Assembly (NCBI GenBank): GCA_017551675.1
Contig: JAFZLC010000016.1
Coordinates: forward strand, 1 to 64,000
From: Paludibacteraceae bacterium
GTDB taxonomy: Bacteria; Bacteroidota; Bacteroidia; Bacteroidales; Paludibacteraceae
Length of the DNA stretch: 64,000 nucleotides
Direction: 5' to 3'
Within the stretch, counting starts at the first letter, position 1, and each line of letters starts with the position of its first letter. Below are positions 29,038-37,764 of this stretch, piece after piece. The notes beneath the pieces are model-generated. The model had not been told where the DNA came from, made no database searches, and saw nothing but the letters and a program-made list of their open reading frames with translations. Made by a program: the position numbers and the translations under genes.

Positions 29038-30015
29038 TTATTTCTTTGTAATTTTAATTTCAGTGACGACATTAACATCGTTGTTTTCTGCCTTTCCGCT
29101 GATTGTACTGGTTCCACTCAATGAATTTAGCCATTTGGAAGAGCTATCAAGTGCATAGTTGAATGTGTCGGTGATATTCAAATCAAAGGATTCCTTATAT
29201 TTTTTCTCAAATTCATCTCGTTGTTGCTGAATTATAGTATTCATGTCCACTTTTTCTTTATCTTCTTCGTTTTGAAACAAAGCTGAAAGATTATTCATCA
29301 TACTTGATGCTATTTGAATTCCAAAGTCTATGAATGCAGGCATTATATCTTCATTCGTCAAATTGGATGAACATTTCACATTAGCGATAGTTCCTTTTGC
29401 GGATTCAAGTGTGTAGTTATACGAAGCAGGAATGTTGAATCCAAATGAGGTGGATATTTCTTTTTTTACCTCAACAGTTTTGTTAGGCTCTAGAGTTATG
29501 CCATTCAGTGAATGAATAAGAGCAATTTCATCCAACAAACCAGTTAAATAGATATCCTGCGCACCTCCTCCCATAAGTCCAAGTCCAAGAGAAACCATAG
29601 GATCGTCTTTTGAAATCTTTTTATATATTTCCTTCATAACGGCAATCACCTTGGCGGAGTCTGCCAAACCGATCAATTTACCTGTCGCATCCAGTTTGTA
29701 GTCGAATGTGATTTCATCGTATATTTTGAATAGAGCGGCAGCCATCTTGTCCGAACCACTCTGTTTCGGATTTGCGAAAGATGCATTCAGCGTATAACCA
29801 TTAGCATCTTTGTTCACCACCGTTAGATTTATTACAAGCGAAGCTGTAATAATCGATTTTTCATCACCTGATTTTTTTGTTTCTTTCTTTTCGTAATTGA
29901 AGGAAACTTTATCACCCTTTTTCCAATTAGGCACGAAAGAAACTGTTTGTGCAGAAATGGTCATGCACAGCATCATACTCAAGCAAGAGAGTATCAGACT
30001 TTTCATCTTATTCAT
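29038..30015 (-). CDS. Secreted hypothetical protein, DUF6263-like, copy 2
   Basis: Signal peptide MNKMKSLILSCLSMMLCMTISAQ, then TVSFVPNWKKGDKVSFNYEKKETKKSGDE and a beta-rich body with the repeated phrase YTLNASF and LDATGKLIGLADS. It is a paralogue of the next upstream gene: the first ~30 residues are nearly identical and the rest is clearly alignable. No catalytic residues can be named. 325 aa. It is 126 bp past the paralogue and has no promoter consensus of its own, so it is probably cotranscribed. Confidence 0.7.
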   Translation of the reverse strand: MNKMKSLILSCLSMMLCMTISAQTVSFVPNWKKGDKVSFNYEKKETKKSGDEKSIITASLVINLTVVNKDANGYTLNASFANPKQSGSDKMAAALFKIYDEITFDYKLDATGKLIGLADSAKVIAVMKEIYKKISKDDPMVSLGLGLMGGGAQDIYLTGLLDEIALIHSLNGITLEPNKTVEVKKEISTSFGFNIPASYNYTLESAKGTIANVKCSSNLTNEDIMPAFIDFGIQIASSMMNNLSALFQNEEDKEKVDMNTIIQQQRDEFEKKYKESFDLNITDTFNYALDSSSKWLNSLSGTSTISGKAENNDVNVVTEIKITKK

Positions 30016-30141
30016 TTTTTTCTTTTAAAATTTTAAGTAGAGTTCAATATAATCTTTTTCTATAATTGGCAGAACTCCAACAGCCAATAAAGAAGAGTTG
30101 TTTTGAAATAAAAAATAAATATTTCTTACGAAAAAGGAATA

Positions 30142-31080
30142 TTATTTCTTTGTAATCGTAATTTCAGTGACGTTATCAACAGTGTTGCCTCCTTTCTTTC
30201 CTTTAGCCGTATAGGTTCCACTCATCGAGTTTAACCATTTGGAAGAATTATCAAATGAGTAGTGGTAGATTTCGGTGATCTTCAAATCAAAGAATTCTTT
30301 AAATTCTTTCTCAAATCCATCTTGTAGTTCCTGAATGCTCATAACGATCATCTCTGGGCTATTCTCAAACAAAGAGTATAATTTTTGAACTCCATATTCA
30401 ATGTATGCTGGCATTATATCTTCATTGTTCAAAATGGATGAACATTTCACATTAACGATATTCCCTTTTACAGATTCAAGTGTGTATTTATGCGTTGCAG
30501 GAACGAAAAATTCATCTGTAATAAAGGTCTTATTTCCTTTTGTCTCAATAGTTTTATTAGACTTCAGTGTCATGCCATTCAGTGAATGAATATAGGAAAC
30601 ATTCTTCAACAAACTAGATAAATAGATATCCGATAACTTCTCTTCCATAGGTTCATATACAAGAGCGAACGTTGAGTCATACTTAGCAATCTCTTTATGA
30701 AGTGCCTTTATATCTGCAAGCACCTTGGTGGAGTCGGCAAGTCCGATTAATTTACCCGTTGCATCCAGTTTGTAGTCAAATGTAATATTGTATTTTTTCA
30801 ATAGTGTGTCATTCCTCTCGCCCGATCTATTAAAATTGACAAAAGATGCATTCAATGTATAACCATTCTCGTCTTTGCTCACCACCTTTAGATTTATTAC
30901 AGCCGAAGTTGTATCATTGAATGTAACACCACCTGATTCTGTTGAAAACCTATATTCATAATAGAAGGAAGCCGTGTCACCTATTTCCCAATTAGGCACA
31001 AAAGAAACTGTTTGTGCAGAAATGGTCATGCACAGCATCATACTCAAGCATGAGAGTATCAGACTTTTCATCTTATTCAT
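30142..31080 (-). CDS. Secreted hypothetical protein, DUF6263-like, copy 1
   Basis: The ATG at 31080 is chosen because it gives the same signal peptide as the downstream paralogue; a frame extending to 31152 reads through the leader. Mature protein of ~290 residues with the same phrases (VSFVPNWEIGDTASFYYE, NGYTLNASF, LDATGKLIGLADSTKV, NSSKWLNSMSGTY) as its neighbour. The 5' flanks (TCTTTTTCTATAATTGGCAG) and the 3' ends of the two genes are also alike, so the whole unit was duplicated in tandem. Confidence 0.7.
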   Translation of the reverse strand: MNKMKSLILSCLSMMLCMTISAQTVSFVPNWEIGDTASFYYEYRFSTESGGVTFNDTTSAVINLKVVSKDENGYTLNASFVNFNRSGERNDTLLKKYNITFDYKLDATGKLIGLADSTKVLADIKALHKEIAKYDSTFALVYEPMEEKLSDIYLSSLLKNVSYIHSLNGMTLKSNKTIETKGNKTFITDEFFVPATHKYTLESVKGNIVNVKCSSILNNEDIMPAYIEYGVQKLYSLFENSPEMIVMSIQELQDGFEKEFKEFFDLKITEIYHYSFDNSSKWLNSMSGTYTAKGKKGGNTVDNVTEITITKK

Positions 31081-31193
31081 CTTTTCCTTTTTGAAATTAA
31101 AGGAGAGTTCTATATCATCTTTTTCTATAATTGGCAGAACCCTAACCACCAATAAAGAAAAGTCATTTCAGGAGGGTCCCATAAAATGACCTT

Positions 31194-31225
31194 CAAAGTT
31201 AGCAGAAACCCCTTGAAAAAGCAAA
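31194..31225 (-). promoter_or_regulatory. Promoter of the duplicated secreted-protein genes
   Basis: Minus-strand TTTG (plus 31222-31225), 20-bp spacer, TAACTTTG (plus 31194-31201). Leader of about 105 nt. Confidence 0.72.
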
Positions 31226-31396
31226 TGCTTATATAAAATTCTATTCCTTCTCGTGTTTCATGATTGCAGCCAATTAACTATTGCTTTTGTGGATGTCCGC
31301 CATTTGTATGATATGCGTAATGCGTTATATACTAGATGGTTGGATGTGATATTCATATTTGTAAGTATAATTCAGATGCTTTCTTAAATATAAAAT

Positions 31397-31499
31397 CGGT
31401 TGGTCTGATAAACGATTTTTGTAAAATATTGGTTAGTACAATAACCTTTTTGTGTTAAATTTTGGTTATTACGATAAACGATTTTATATTTGCAATAAA
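31397..31499 (+). repeat. Three imperfect 33-bp direct repeats before the AAA ATPase gene
   Basis: Units built on GATAAACGATTTT at 31407 and 31473, with a degenerate middle unit (AATAACC-TTTTT) at 31440. All are in step at 33 bp, and each is followed or preceded by TTGGTTA-TAC. The third unit overlaps the promoter. Roughly three helical turns apart, so a protein binding each unit would sit on the same DNA face. A candidate operator array. Confidence 0.6.
31461..31492 (+). promoter_or_regulatory. Promoter of the AAA ATPase gene
   Basis: TTTG (31461-31464), 20-bp spacer, TATATTTG (31485-31492), giving a transcript start only about 10 nt before the ATG. Nearly leaderless. Confidence 0.75.
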
Positions 31500-31509
31500 T
31501 TAGAGGCCT

Positions 31510-32706
31510 ATGGAAACGCTTTTTAAGAAACATAAGATGTTCATTTCGCAAACACAAATGAAGTTAGTTCGCGACATGATAAACAAGGTTAGTTGGTCAA
31601 AACAATTAGTGGCCATCAAGGGCTCTCGTGGAGTGGGGAAAACAACGTTAATTCGACAATATATACGCAAGACTTATGGTGAGAATGCAGGTGAGGCATT
31701 GTATTGTGTTATGGATAGTCTCTACTTTTCCGAGCATTCGCTTCTTGGTCTTGCGGAAAAGTTTCATTTGATGGGAGGCAAGCATCTTTTTTTGGATGAA
31801 GTGCACAAATATCCAACATGGAGTCAGGAGATTAAAGAGATTATTGACCTTTATCCTGACATGAAGATTACATTTTCTGGCTCGTCTTTAATTCAGATTT
31901 TGAATGCGGATGCTGATTTGTCGCGTCGCGTCCTGTCGTATACGATGGAAGGCCTTTCGTTTCGCGAGTTCCTTCATTTTTATAAAGGTTTAGAGTTCCC
32001 TATTTACACATTAGACGATGTGCTTACAAATGCAGACGATATATGTGACAAGATTAATTCTGTCTGTCGTCCACAGCAAATGTTTGAGGAATATCTGCGA
32101 GTAGGGTATTATCCTTTCTATGACGGAAATGAAACAGAATATTATAGTAGGATTGAGAATGTTATTAACTTCATCATTGAGCAGGAACTGGTACAGTTCT
32201 GCCAAGTAGACGCTGCATATGTACGAAAGATTAAGGCGATGTTGCTGTTCTTGGCGGGCAATGTTCCTTATGAAGTGAATATTGCCAAACTGTCATCGTA
32301 TCTTGAGTTAAACAAGGTAACTGTTCTTAGTTATTTGAACAGTATGCAGAAGTCGGAACTCATCCATCTTCTCTATACGGATAATAAGTCTGTTACTAAA
32401 ATGCAAAAGCCGGATAAGATTTATATACATAATCCGAATATGCTTAATTCAATGGGTGTGAATTGCCCTATTGGTACACTTCGTGAATGCTTTGTGGTGA
32501 ATCAACTTAGTGTGGATCATGTTGTCGAATACGGACATTCCACGGGTGATTTTAAGATTGATGGGAAGATTATTTTAGAAGTGGGTGGCGAAGGAAAATC
32601 TTTTCATCAAATAGCGGATATCCCCGATTCCTATATTCTTGCCGATTCTTTGGAATTTCCAATAGGTAAGAAATTGCCTGTGTGGATCGTAGGAATGACT
32701 TATTAA
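31510..32706 (+). CDS. AAA-type ATPase with DUF4143
   Basis: A 398-residue ATPase of the AAA_14/DUF4143 class, common in Bacteroidota and archaea, of unknown cellular role. Walker A GSRGVGKTT (38-46), Walker B LFLDEVHK (93-100), sensor ITFSGSS near 125. The C-terminal half is the DUF4143 region, with a helix-turn-helix-like part (YLELNKVTVLSYLNSMQKSELI) and a PD-(D/E)XK-like end (GDFKIDGKIILEVGG). It is alone in its transcription unit, has a repeat-loaded promoter and flanks other accessory genes, so it is probably variable between strains. Confidence 0.85.
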   Translation: METLFKKHKMFISQTQMKLVRDMINKVSWSKQLVAIKGSRGVGKTTLIRQYIRKTYGENAGEALYCVMDSLYFSEHSLLGLAEKFHLMGGKHLFLDEVHKYPTWSQEIKEIIDLYPDMKITFSGSSLIQILNADADLSRRVLSYTMEGLSFREFLHFYKGLEFPIYTLDDVLTNADDICDKINSVCRPQQMFEEYLRVGYYPFYDGNETEYYSRIENVINFIIEQELVQFCQVDAAYVRKIKAMLLFLAGNVPYEVNIAKLSSYLELNKVTVLSYLNSMQKSELIHLLYTDNKSVTKMQKPDKIYIHNPNMLNSMGVNCPIGTLRECFVVNQLSVDHVVEYGHSTGDFKIDGKIILEVGGEGKSFHQIADIPDSYILADSLEFPIGKKLPVWIVGMTY

Positions 32707-32740
32707 ATGAAAAGATTTTGATACATTTTGTATTAAAATG

Positions 32741-32770
32741 TTGGTTGCATGAAAAAAATAGTTATATTTG
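32741..32770 (+). promoter_or_regulatory. Promoter of the DUF4377-like gene
   Basis: TTG (32741-32743), 19-bp spacer, TATATTTG (32763-32770), 28 bp before the ATG at 32798. Confidence 0.6.
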
Positions 32771-32797
32771 CAGACTAGAACGTTAAAAAACGAAAAA

Positions 32798-33166
32798 ATG
32801 AAAAAAATATTATTAGCTTTATTTTTAGTTGCGCTCGCTTTCGATGTGACTCCTAATGAGTACATGAAAGTTTCTCCAGAACGCCCTGTCGTTGATGGAC
32901 AGAGAGTTTATATGGTTCGTAAGGGCTATTCTCGTCGTGACAAAATCGATTGGGTTCCTTTCAAAGGAGAATTCACTAACTTCTATTATGAGCAAGGATA
33001 TGAGTACACTATCTATGTTAAGGAGTATAATACTTCATTAGATTCTATCGAGGTAGTTAAGACTATTGCTCGTGATAATAGTGAGGCTTATATGAAGCAA
33101 TTGGAACTAAAGAAGAAAAGAGAGGCAAGAGCTGCAGCTAAGGCAGCAGAGGCTGGCAAGAAATAA
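32798..33166 (+). CDS. Small exported protein, DUF4377-like
   Basis: Signal peptide MKKILLALFLVALAFDV, then a single small domain with WVPFKGEFTNFYYEQGYEYTIYVKEYN, which resembles DUF4377. The C-terminus is a highly charged helix (LELKKKREARAAAKAAEAGKK). The ATG at 32798 is preferred over an upstream one that would sit inside the promoter. 122 aa. rpe starts 3 bp downstream, so they are cotranscribed. Function unknown. Confidence 0.68.
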   Translation: MKKILLALFLVALAFDVTPNEYMKVSPERPVVDGQRVYMVRKGYSRRDKIDWVPFKGEFTNFYYEQGYEYTIYVKEYNTSLDSIEVVKTIARDNSEAYMKQLELKKKREARAAAKAAEAGKK

Positions 33167-33169
33167 TTT

Positions 33170-33820
33170 ATGAGTCATTTAGTTGCTCCTTCTATGTTAT
33201 CTGCAGATTTCGCTAATTTGCAGAGAGATATAGAAATGGTCAATAATAGTAAGGCAGATTGGTTTCATTTAGACATCATGGATGGTGTCTTCGTTCCTAA
33301 TCTGTCTTTTGGTGTGCCCGTTGTTGAAGCAATCCATAAACATGCAAAGAAACCATTGGATGTCCATTTGATGATTGTTGAACCCAACAAATATGTTGAT
33401 GCTTTTTACAAAGCTGGTGCTCAACTCATCAACGTGCATTATGAAGCATGCTTGCATTTGCATTCAACCATTCAAAAAATTAAGTCTTTGGGAATCATGG
33501 CGGGTGTGACGTTGAATCCTCATACGCCAGTCTCCGTATTGGAGGAGATTATCAAGGATGTGGATCTGGTCATGCTGATGTCGGTCAACCCTGGGTTCGG
33601 TGGACAGAAGTTTATTGAGAACACGGTGGATAAGACTCGCAGACTGAAAGAACTGATTCAGAAATCTTCCTCAAAGGCTTTGATCGAGATTGATGGTGGT
33701 GTCAATTATGAAACAGGCAAACGGTTGCTGGATGCCGGCGCTGATGTTTTGGTGGCTGGCAGTTTCGTATTTGGAGCCCAAAACCCTACGGAAACAATCG
33801 CCAATCTGAAAGCATTGTAG
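33170..33820 (+). CDS. rpe: Ribulose-phosphate 3-epimerase
   Basis: Interconverts ribulose 5-phosphate and xylulose 5-phosphate in the pentose phosphate pathway. A 216-residue TIM barrel with the metal and catalytic motifs WFHLDIMDGVFVPNLSFG, LDVHLMIV, LMSVNPGFGGQKF and LIEIDGGVN. Normal length. Confidence 0.96.
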   Translation: MSHLVAPSMLSADFANLQRDIEMVNNSKADWFHLDIMDGVFVPNLSFGVPVVEAIHKHAKKPLDVHLMIVEPNKYVDAFYKAGAQLINVHYEACLHLHSTIQKIKSLGIMAGVTLNPHTPVSVLEEIIKDVDLVMLMSVNPGFGGQKFIENTVDKTRRLKELIQKSSSKALIEIDGGVNYETGKRLLDAGADVLVAGSFVFGAQNPTETIANLKAL

Positions 33821-33837
33821 TAGTACAAGATACAGAA

Positions 33838-33870
33838 GAGAAACGTCATTGCGATGTTTCTCTTTTTTTT
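33838..33870 (+). terminator. Intrinsic terminator after rpe
   Basis: GAGAAAC pairs with GTTTCTC (extended by a G-U, T-A and C-G), followed by eight T. It closes the unit that ends with rpe. Confidence 0.8.
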
Positions 33871-33967
33871 ACCTGATTTGCGTACTGCAATTTGTGATAA
33901 AGTCTATTTTGAATAACATCTAATTCCTCGATGGGAATGGATGGAACCGCTTTAAATTCTACCCTGC

Positions 33968-35536
33968 ATGAAAGATTTATGTCGAATGCCTTTTGCTCGT
34001 TTGTTGCTACCCTTGGTTGTGGGGATTCTGCTGCAAAAATACCTCCCGTGCGAATTGCCATTGTCTCTTTTCTTGTTGCCACTTCTCTTCATTGCACTGC
34101 ATTGGTTGCTGAAAAAGAGATATTCATACGAATCCAGATTTCTGTTTGGCATAAGTCTCTGTATCTTCTTCATGGGGATTGCCTATCAGAGGAGTGCATG
34201 GCAAGAGAGACAGCTTCTGACGGATGCGTCTACGCTTCAGGACCACGTCTTGGTGAAGCTGATTGATGTTCCCGTTGAGAAAGAGAGGTCGATAAGACTT
34301 TTGGTGCGTATGGCCTCCGATTCGTTGCATAACGGTGTGAAATGGCAAATTCATGTAAAAAAAGATTCTGTGAGTAGTCGTCTGCAAGAGGGTGACTGGA
34401 TTTGTTTCCATTCGAGCATGATAAGGAGAAGAGACGGGGAGAACTCTTCGTTTGACTATGAATCCTTTCTGAGAAACAAGGGTATTTCGGGCTCTTTTTA
34501 TCTCCCGACAGGCGGTTGGACGTTTGTGGAGCATTCTCACGCTTTCTCATTTTACAGATGGTCTCATTCCATTCAAAAAAAGTTGGTGGATGTGTTTCGA
34601 AATCAAGGTATTGGAGGTGATGAGCTGGGTGTCTTGTCGGCTCTTTCGATAGGTGATAAGACGTTGCTAGACAAGGATTTGAAGAATAGTTACTCCTCAA
34701 CGGGAGCGAGTCATATTTTGGCGGTAAGTGGGTTGCATGTTGGGGTGGTCTTTTGGGTGTTCACACAATTGTTGTCGCAAGTTTTCAGAGGCGAGAAACG
34801 ACGGAAGATGCGTGTGGTGCTCTCTTTGTCTGCACTGTGGGTTTATACGTTTGTGACGGGTTTGTCTCCGTCCGTTATTCGAGCCTCCATTATGTTGTCG
34901 ATGGTTTCCGTAGCCTTGTTGTTGAATCGACGGGCGATGGTGTTCAATACCGTCTTTGCCTCTGCCTTTATGATGTTGTTGTATTCTCCCAACTACTTGT
35001 TTGATGTGGGCTTTCAGTTGAGTTATGTGGCAGTGCTTTCCATTTTGGTCTTTCAGAAGCCTATTTATCAGGCTTTTGTGTTTCGCGCGAAGGCGTTGGA
35101 TAAGATGTGGTCGTTGCTGTCGGTTTCCTTTGCGGCACAGTTGGGGACGATGCCGTTGACGCTCTATTATTTCCATCAGATAAGTAATGTCTTTTGGTTG
35201 TCTGGTTTTATTGTGATACCCTTGTCGACCGTGATAATTTATTTGTCTATTTTTCTGTGGACGATTCACTGGGTTCCCTATGTGAGTGGGTTGACAGCCT
35301 TCTTGGTGGAGAAGAGTGTGATATGCATGAATTTTTCAATATCGAAGATGGAGTCGTTTCACGGAATTGTCTGTTCCAACGTAAGGTTTGAAATGGTTGA
35401 TTTGGTGCTTGTAGGCACGTTATTATGCCTGTTAGCTATGTATGTTCAGAAGAAAACATTTTTGCGAGTATTTTCATTCTTGATTGTTGTGTTTGTTTAC
35501 TCCGTATATCAGTCGATATACAAAATTTTTTTGTAA
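33968..35536 (+). CDS. ComEC/Rec2-like membrane protein
   Basis: Predicted inner-membrane DNA uptake channel, 522 residues. N-terminal hydrophobic segments (about 8-65), a DUF4131-like soluble part (about 85-185), then the Competence domain with SSTGASHILAVSGLHVGVVFWVF and a series of helices to the end. The metallo-beta-lactamase domain that follows in Bacillus ComEC is absent, as in many Bacteroidota homologues. It starts about 150 bp after rpe with a terminator between. Whether the organism is competent is not shown. Confidence 0.87.
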   Translation: MKDLCRMPFARLLLPLVVGILLQKYLPCELPLSLFLLPLLFIALHWLLKKRYSYESRFLFGISLCIFFMGIAYQRSAWQERQLLTDASTLQDHVLVKLIDVPVEKERSIRLLVRMASDSLHNGVKWQIHVKKDSVSSRLQEGDWICFHSSMIRRRDGENSSFDYESFLRNKGISGSFYLPTGGWTFVEHSHAFSFYRWSHSIQKKLVDVFRNQGIGGDELGVLSALSIGDKTLLDKDLKNSYSSTGASHILAVSGLHVGVVFWVFTQLLSQVFRGEKRRKMRVVLSLSALWVYTFVTGLSPSVIRASIMLSMVSVALLLNRRAMVFNTVFASAFMMLLYSPNYLFDVGFQLSYVAVLSILVFQKPIYQAFVFRAKALDKMWSLLSVSFAAQLGTMPLTLYYFHQISNVFWLSGFIVIPLSTVIIYLSIFLWTIHWVPYVSGLTAFLVEKSVICMNFSISKMESFHGIVCSNVRFEMVDLVLVGTLLCLLAMYVQKKTFLRVFSFLIVVFVYSVYQSIYKIFL

Positions 35537-35564
35537 CTTTACGGCCTAAATATAGAAGAAGAGT

Positions 35565-36617
35565 ATGATATCAAAGATTATCAAAGAAGAATTGATCCAA
35601 GCAGCGAAAGATGAGATAGATTCTGCGAATGACATCGTGATTGTTTCTCATATCTCTCCAGATGGTGACGCTATTGGTTCATCATTGGCATTTGCCAATT
35701 TTCTAGGAACATTAGACAAGAGGGTAAAGGTCATTGTCCCTACGGCATATCCTGATTATTTTGGATGGATGCCAGGAGCTAAGGACATCCTTGTTTACGC
35801 TGAAAACAAAGAGGAGGCGGATGAAATTATTAAGAAAACCGAATTAATCGTTGCACTAGACTTTAATGTGTTGAAGAGAATAGGGGATATGGCTTTAGTT
35901 GTAGCAGATGCCCCTGCTCGAAAGGTGTTGGTGGATCATCACATTGATCCAGGTAGTTTTGCCGACATTGTGATTTCCTATCCGGAGATGACGTCGACAG
36001 CTGAAATGGTTTTCCGTTTAATTTGCCGAATGGGTTATTTCACGGATATGACGAAGGAGTGTGCCGAGTGTATATTCGTAGGATTGATGACCGATACTGG
36101 TTCTTTCTCCTTCAATTCAAATCAATCGGAGATCTATTCCATTGTCTCTGAGTTGATCAAGAAGGGTGTGGATAAGGATGAGATACACCGTCGTGTGTAC
36201 GACAACTATTCAGAGAGCAGATTTCGTTTGATGGGTTATATGCTGACCAATAAGATGAAGATCTATCCTGAGTATGGTGCTGCTCTGATGTGTCTGACAA
36301 AGGAGGAACTGGATCGATACAACTATAAACCAGGCGATGCAGAGGGATTTGTCAATATGCCATTGTCTATCAAAGGCGTTATCTTCACTGCATTGTTTAA
36401 GGAAGATGAGGAGAAGATCCGCATGTCTTTCCGTTCGCAAGGTGATGTGCCAGTGAATGAGTTTGCTGCAGAGTATTTCACGGGCGGTGGACATAAGAAT
36501 GCAGCGGGCGGACAGTTGTATGTCTCAATGGACGAGGCTGTTCGTATTTTTGAAGAGAAGTTGCCTACATTGGCTGAGTGTATGATTGCAGAGAGAGATC
36601 GTCAGTTGAGTATATGA
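35565..36617 (+). CDS. nrnA: Bifunctional oligoribonuclease / PAP phosphatase (DHH-DHHA1)
   Basis: Degrades very short RNAs and 3'-phosphoadenosine 5'-phosphate. DHH motifs: SPDGDAIGSS (31-40), ALDFN (97-101), VDHH (123-126), MTDTGSFSF. The C-terminal DHHA1 substrate-binding motif is FTGGGHKNAAGG. 350 residues, normal. It overlaps the next lipoprotein gene by 4 bp (ATGA), so translation is probably coupled. Confidence 0.93.
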   Translation: MISKIIKEELIQAAKDEIDSANDIVIVSHISPDGDAIGSSLAFANFLGTLDKRVKVIVPTAYPDYFGWMPGAKDILVYAENKEEADEIIKKTELIVALDFNVLKRIGDMALVVADAPARKVLVDHHIDPGSFADIVISYPEMTSTAEMVFRLICRMGYFTDMTKECAECIFVGLMTDTGSFSFNSNQSEIYSIVSELIKKGVDKDEIHRRVYDNYSESRFRLMGYMLTNKMKIYPEYGAALMCLTKEELDRYNYKPGDAEGFVNMPLSIKGVIFTALFKEDEEKIRMSFRSQGDVPVNEFAAEYFTGGGHKNAAGGQLYVSMDEAVRIFEEKLPTLAECMIAERDRQLSI

Positions 36618-37150
36618 TAAACAAATTGAACTATATACTGAGTGTGTGTCTGGTCTTGTTGATGGCTTGTCAAGATCCAGCTCCGCAGGTTCCTTACAAC
36701 AAAATACCAAAAGAGAACCCGACAGAGAGTCTGATTGAGATGAACAAGGAGTTTGCCGCCATCGAAGACAGTTTGATTCGTGCTTATATAGATTCTTTGT
36801 CCCTCCCGTTCACAACAACGAAGAGTGGATTGCGTTATTATATTACCAATCAAGGAGAAGGTGATACCATCTCTTTGGCAGATCAGGTGACATTCCGCTA
36901 TTCTGTTAAACTATTGGATGGAAGTACATGTGATAAGCTGACAGATGTGGTTAAGACAGAGAACTTGGGACATTGTGATATGGAACGAGGCTACAGAGAG
37001 GCGTTGCTACTGATGAAACAATCGAGTAGTGGCGTTTTTGTGATGCCTTCTTTCCTTGCTTATGGAGTGATTGGCGTACCTAAGTGCATTCCTGCATGGA
37101 CCCCGGTTGAGTGTACAATCACCGTTATAGAAGTAAAAAGAGATAGATGA
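36614..37150 (+). CDS. GldI-like FKBP lipoprotein
   Basis: A 178-residue lipoprotein: the signal peptide ends in the lipobox LLMAC (Cys near residue 19). The FKBP-type domain (about 65-175) has FTTTKSGLRYYITNQGEGD, VTFRYSVKLLDGSTCD, then FVMPSFLAYGVIGVPKCIPAWTPVECTITVIEV. In Flavobacterium GldI is an essential gliding/T9SS-linked peptidyl-prolyl isomerase; naming by that link is inference. The start overlaps nrnA by 4 bp and is preferred to an earlier one within nrnA. The next gene also overlaps by 4 bp. Confidence 0.82.
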   Translation: MINKLNYILSVCLVLLMACQDPAPQVPYNKIPKENPTESLIEMNKEFAAIEDSLIRAYIDSLSLPFTTTKSGLRYYITNQGEGDTISLADQVTFRYSVKLLDGSTCDKLTDVVKTENLGHCDMERGYREALLLMKQSSSGVFVMPSFLAYGVIGVPKCIPAWTPVECTITVIEVKRDR

Positions 37151-37761
37151 TTATGATAAAGAAAATGAATCGTTTTAATGAAGTGAAAAGAGGATTGTTG
37201 ATCCTTGCATGTGTATTATCACTCTTTTCTTGTAAAGACTCAGGGAAAACATATTCCGAATGGTTGGAGGAAGAGGAAGATGCTATTGAGGCTTTTATCA
37301 AAGGAAAAAACATATCCGTCACCACCTCCATGCCTACGGGTACGTCGGAGTGGATGGATGGTCAAAAAAGACTCTTTTATAAGTACGAGTCCGGTGATCT
37401 CTCTGGTCTGTACTATCATCAAGTGGAGTTGGGTACGGGTAGAGAGCCTGAAACCAATTGGAAAGCTTATGTAAGATATAAGGGCTATACGTTGGATGGA
37501 ACTTTGGTTTATGACTGCACGTCAGCTACATCACCTGATCCTCTTTCATTCACCTTGGTGCAGAAAGCATCCAATGGATATAGTTACGGAATCGCATTCC
37601 AAAATGCAGTACGCAACCTTCGGGTGGGCGGACATTGTCAGATAATCATTCCATTCAATCTTGCAAACGGTTCGTTGACAACGGTCAAGGGCGGAAAACG
37701 CTCGGACTCGGAAGAACACAGACCGATGTATTATGAAATATGGTTGGTTGGATTGGAGTAG
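37147..37761 (+). CDS. DUF4827-like lipoprotein
   Basis: Lipobox near residue 29 (LSLFSC), then an acidic helix (YSEWLEEEEDAIEAF) and an FKBP-like domain with GYTLDGTLVYDCT and FQNAVRNLRVGGHCQIIIPFNLANG. It lacks several of the usual FKBP pocket residues, so isomerase activity is uncertain. Any of three in-frame ATGs (37147, 37153, 37165) could be the start; the first overlaps the preceding stop. It is cotranscribed with the GldI-like gene, which suggests a shared role in folding outer-envelope proteins (inference). Confidence 0.72.
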   Translation: MIMIKKMNRFNEVKRGLLILACVLSLFSCKDSGKTYSEWLEEEEDAIEAFIKGKNISVTTSMPTGTSEWMDGQKRLFYKYESGDLSGLYYHQVELGTGREPETNWKAYVRYKGYTLDGTLVYDCTSATSPDPLSFTLVQKASNGYSYGIAFQNAVRNLRVGGHCQIIIPFNLANGSLTTVKGGKRSDSEEHRPMYYEIWLVGLE

Positions 37762-37764
37762 AAG

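Noticed and set aside
33846-34082. 78-codon minus-strand frame before and into the comEC-like gene
   Set aside because: Overlaps the well-supported ComEC N-terminus and the rpe terminator; no motif or start context.
34697-35269. 190-codon minus-strand frame within the comEC-like gene
   Set aside because: Low-complexity Gln/Arg/His composition typical of the antisense of a membrane protein gene.
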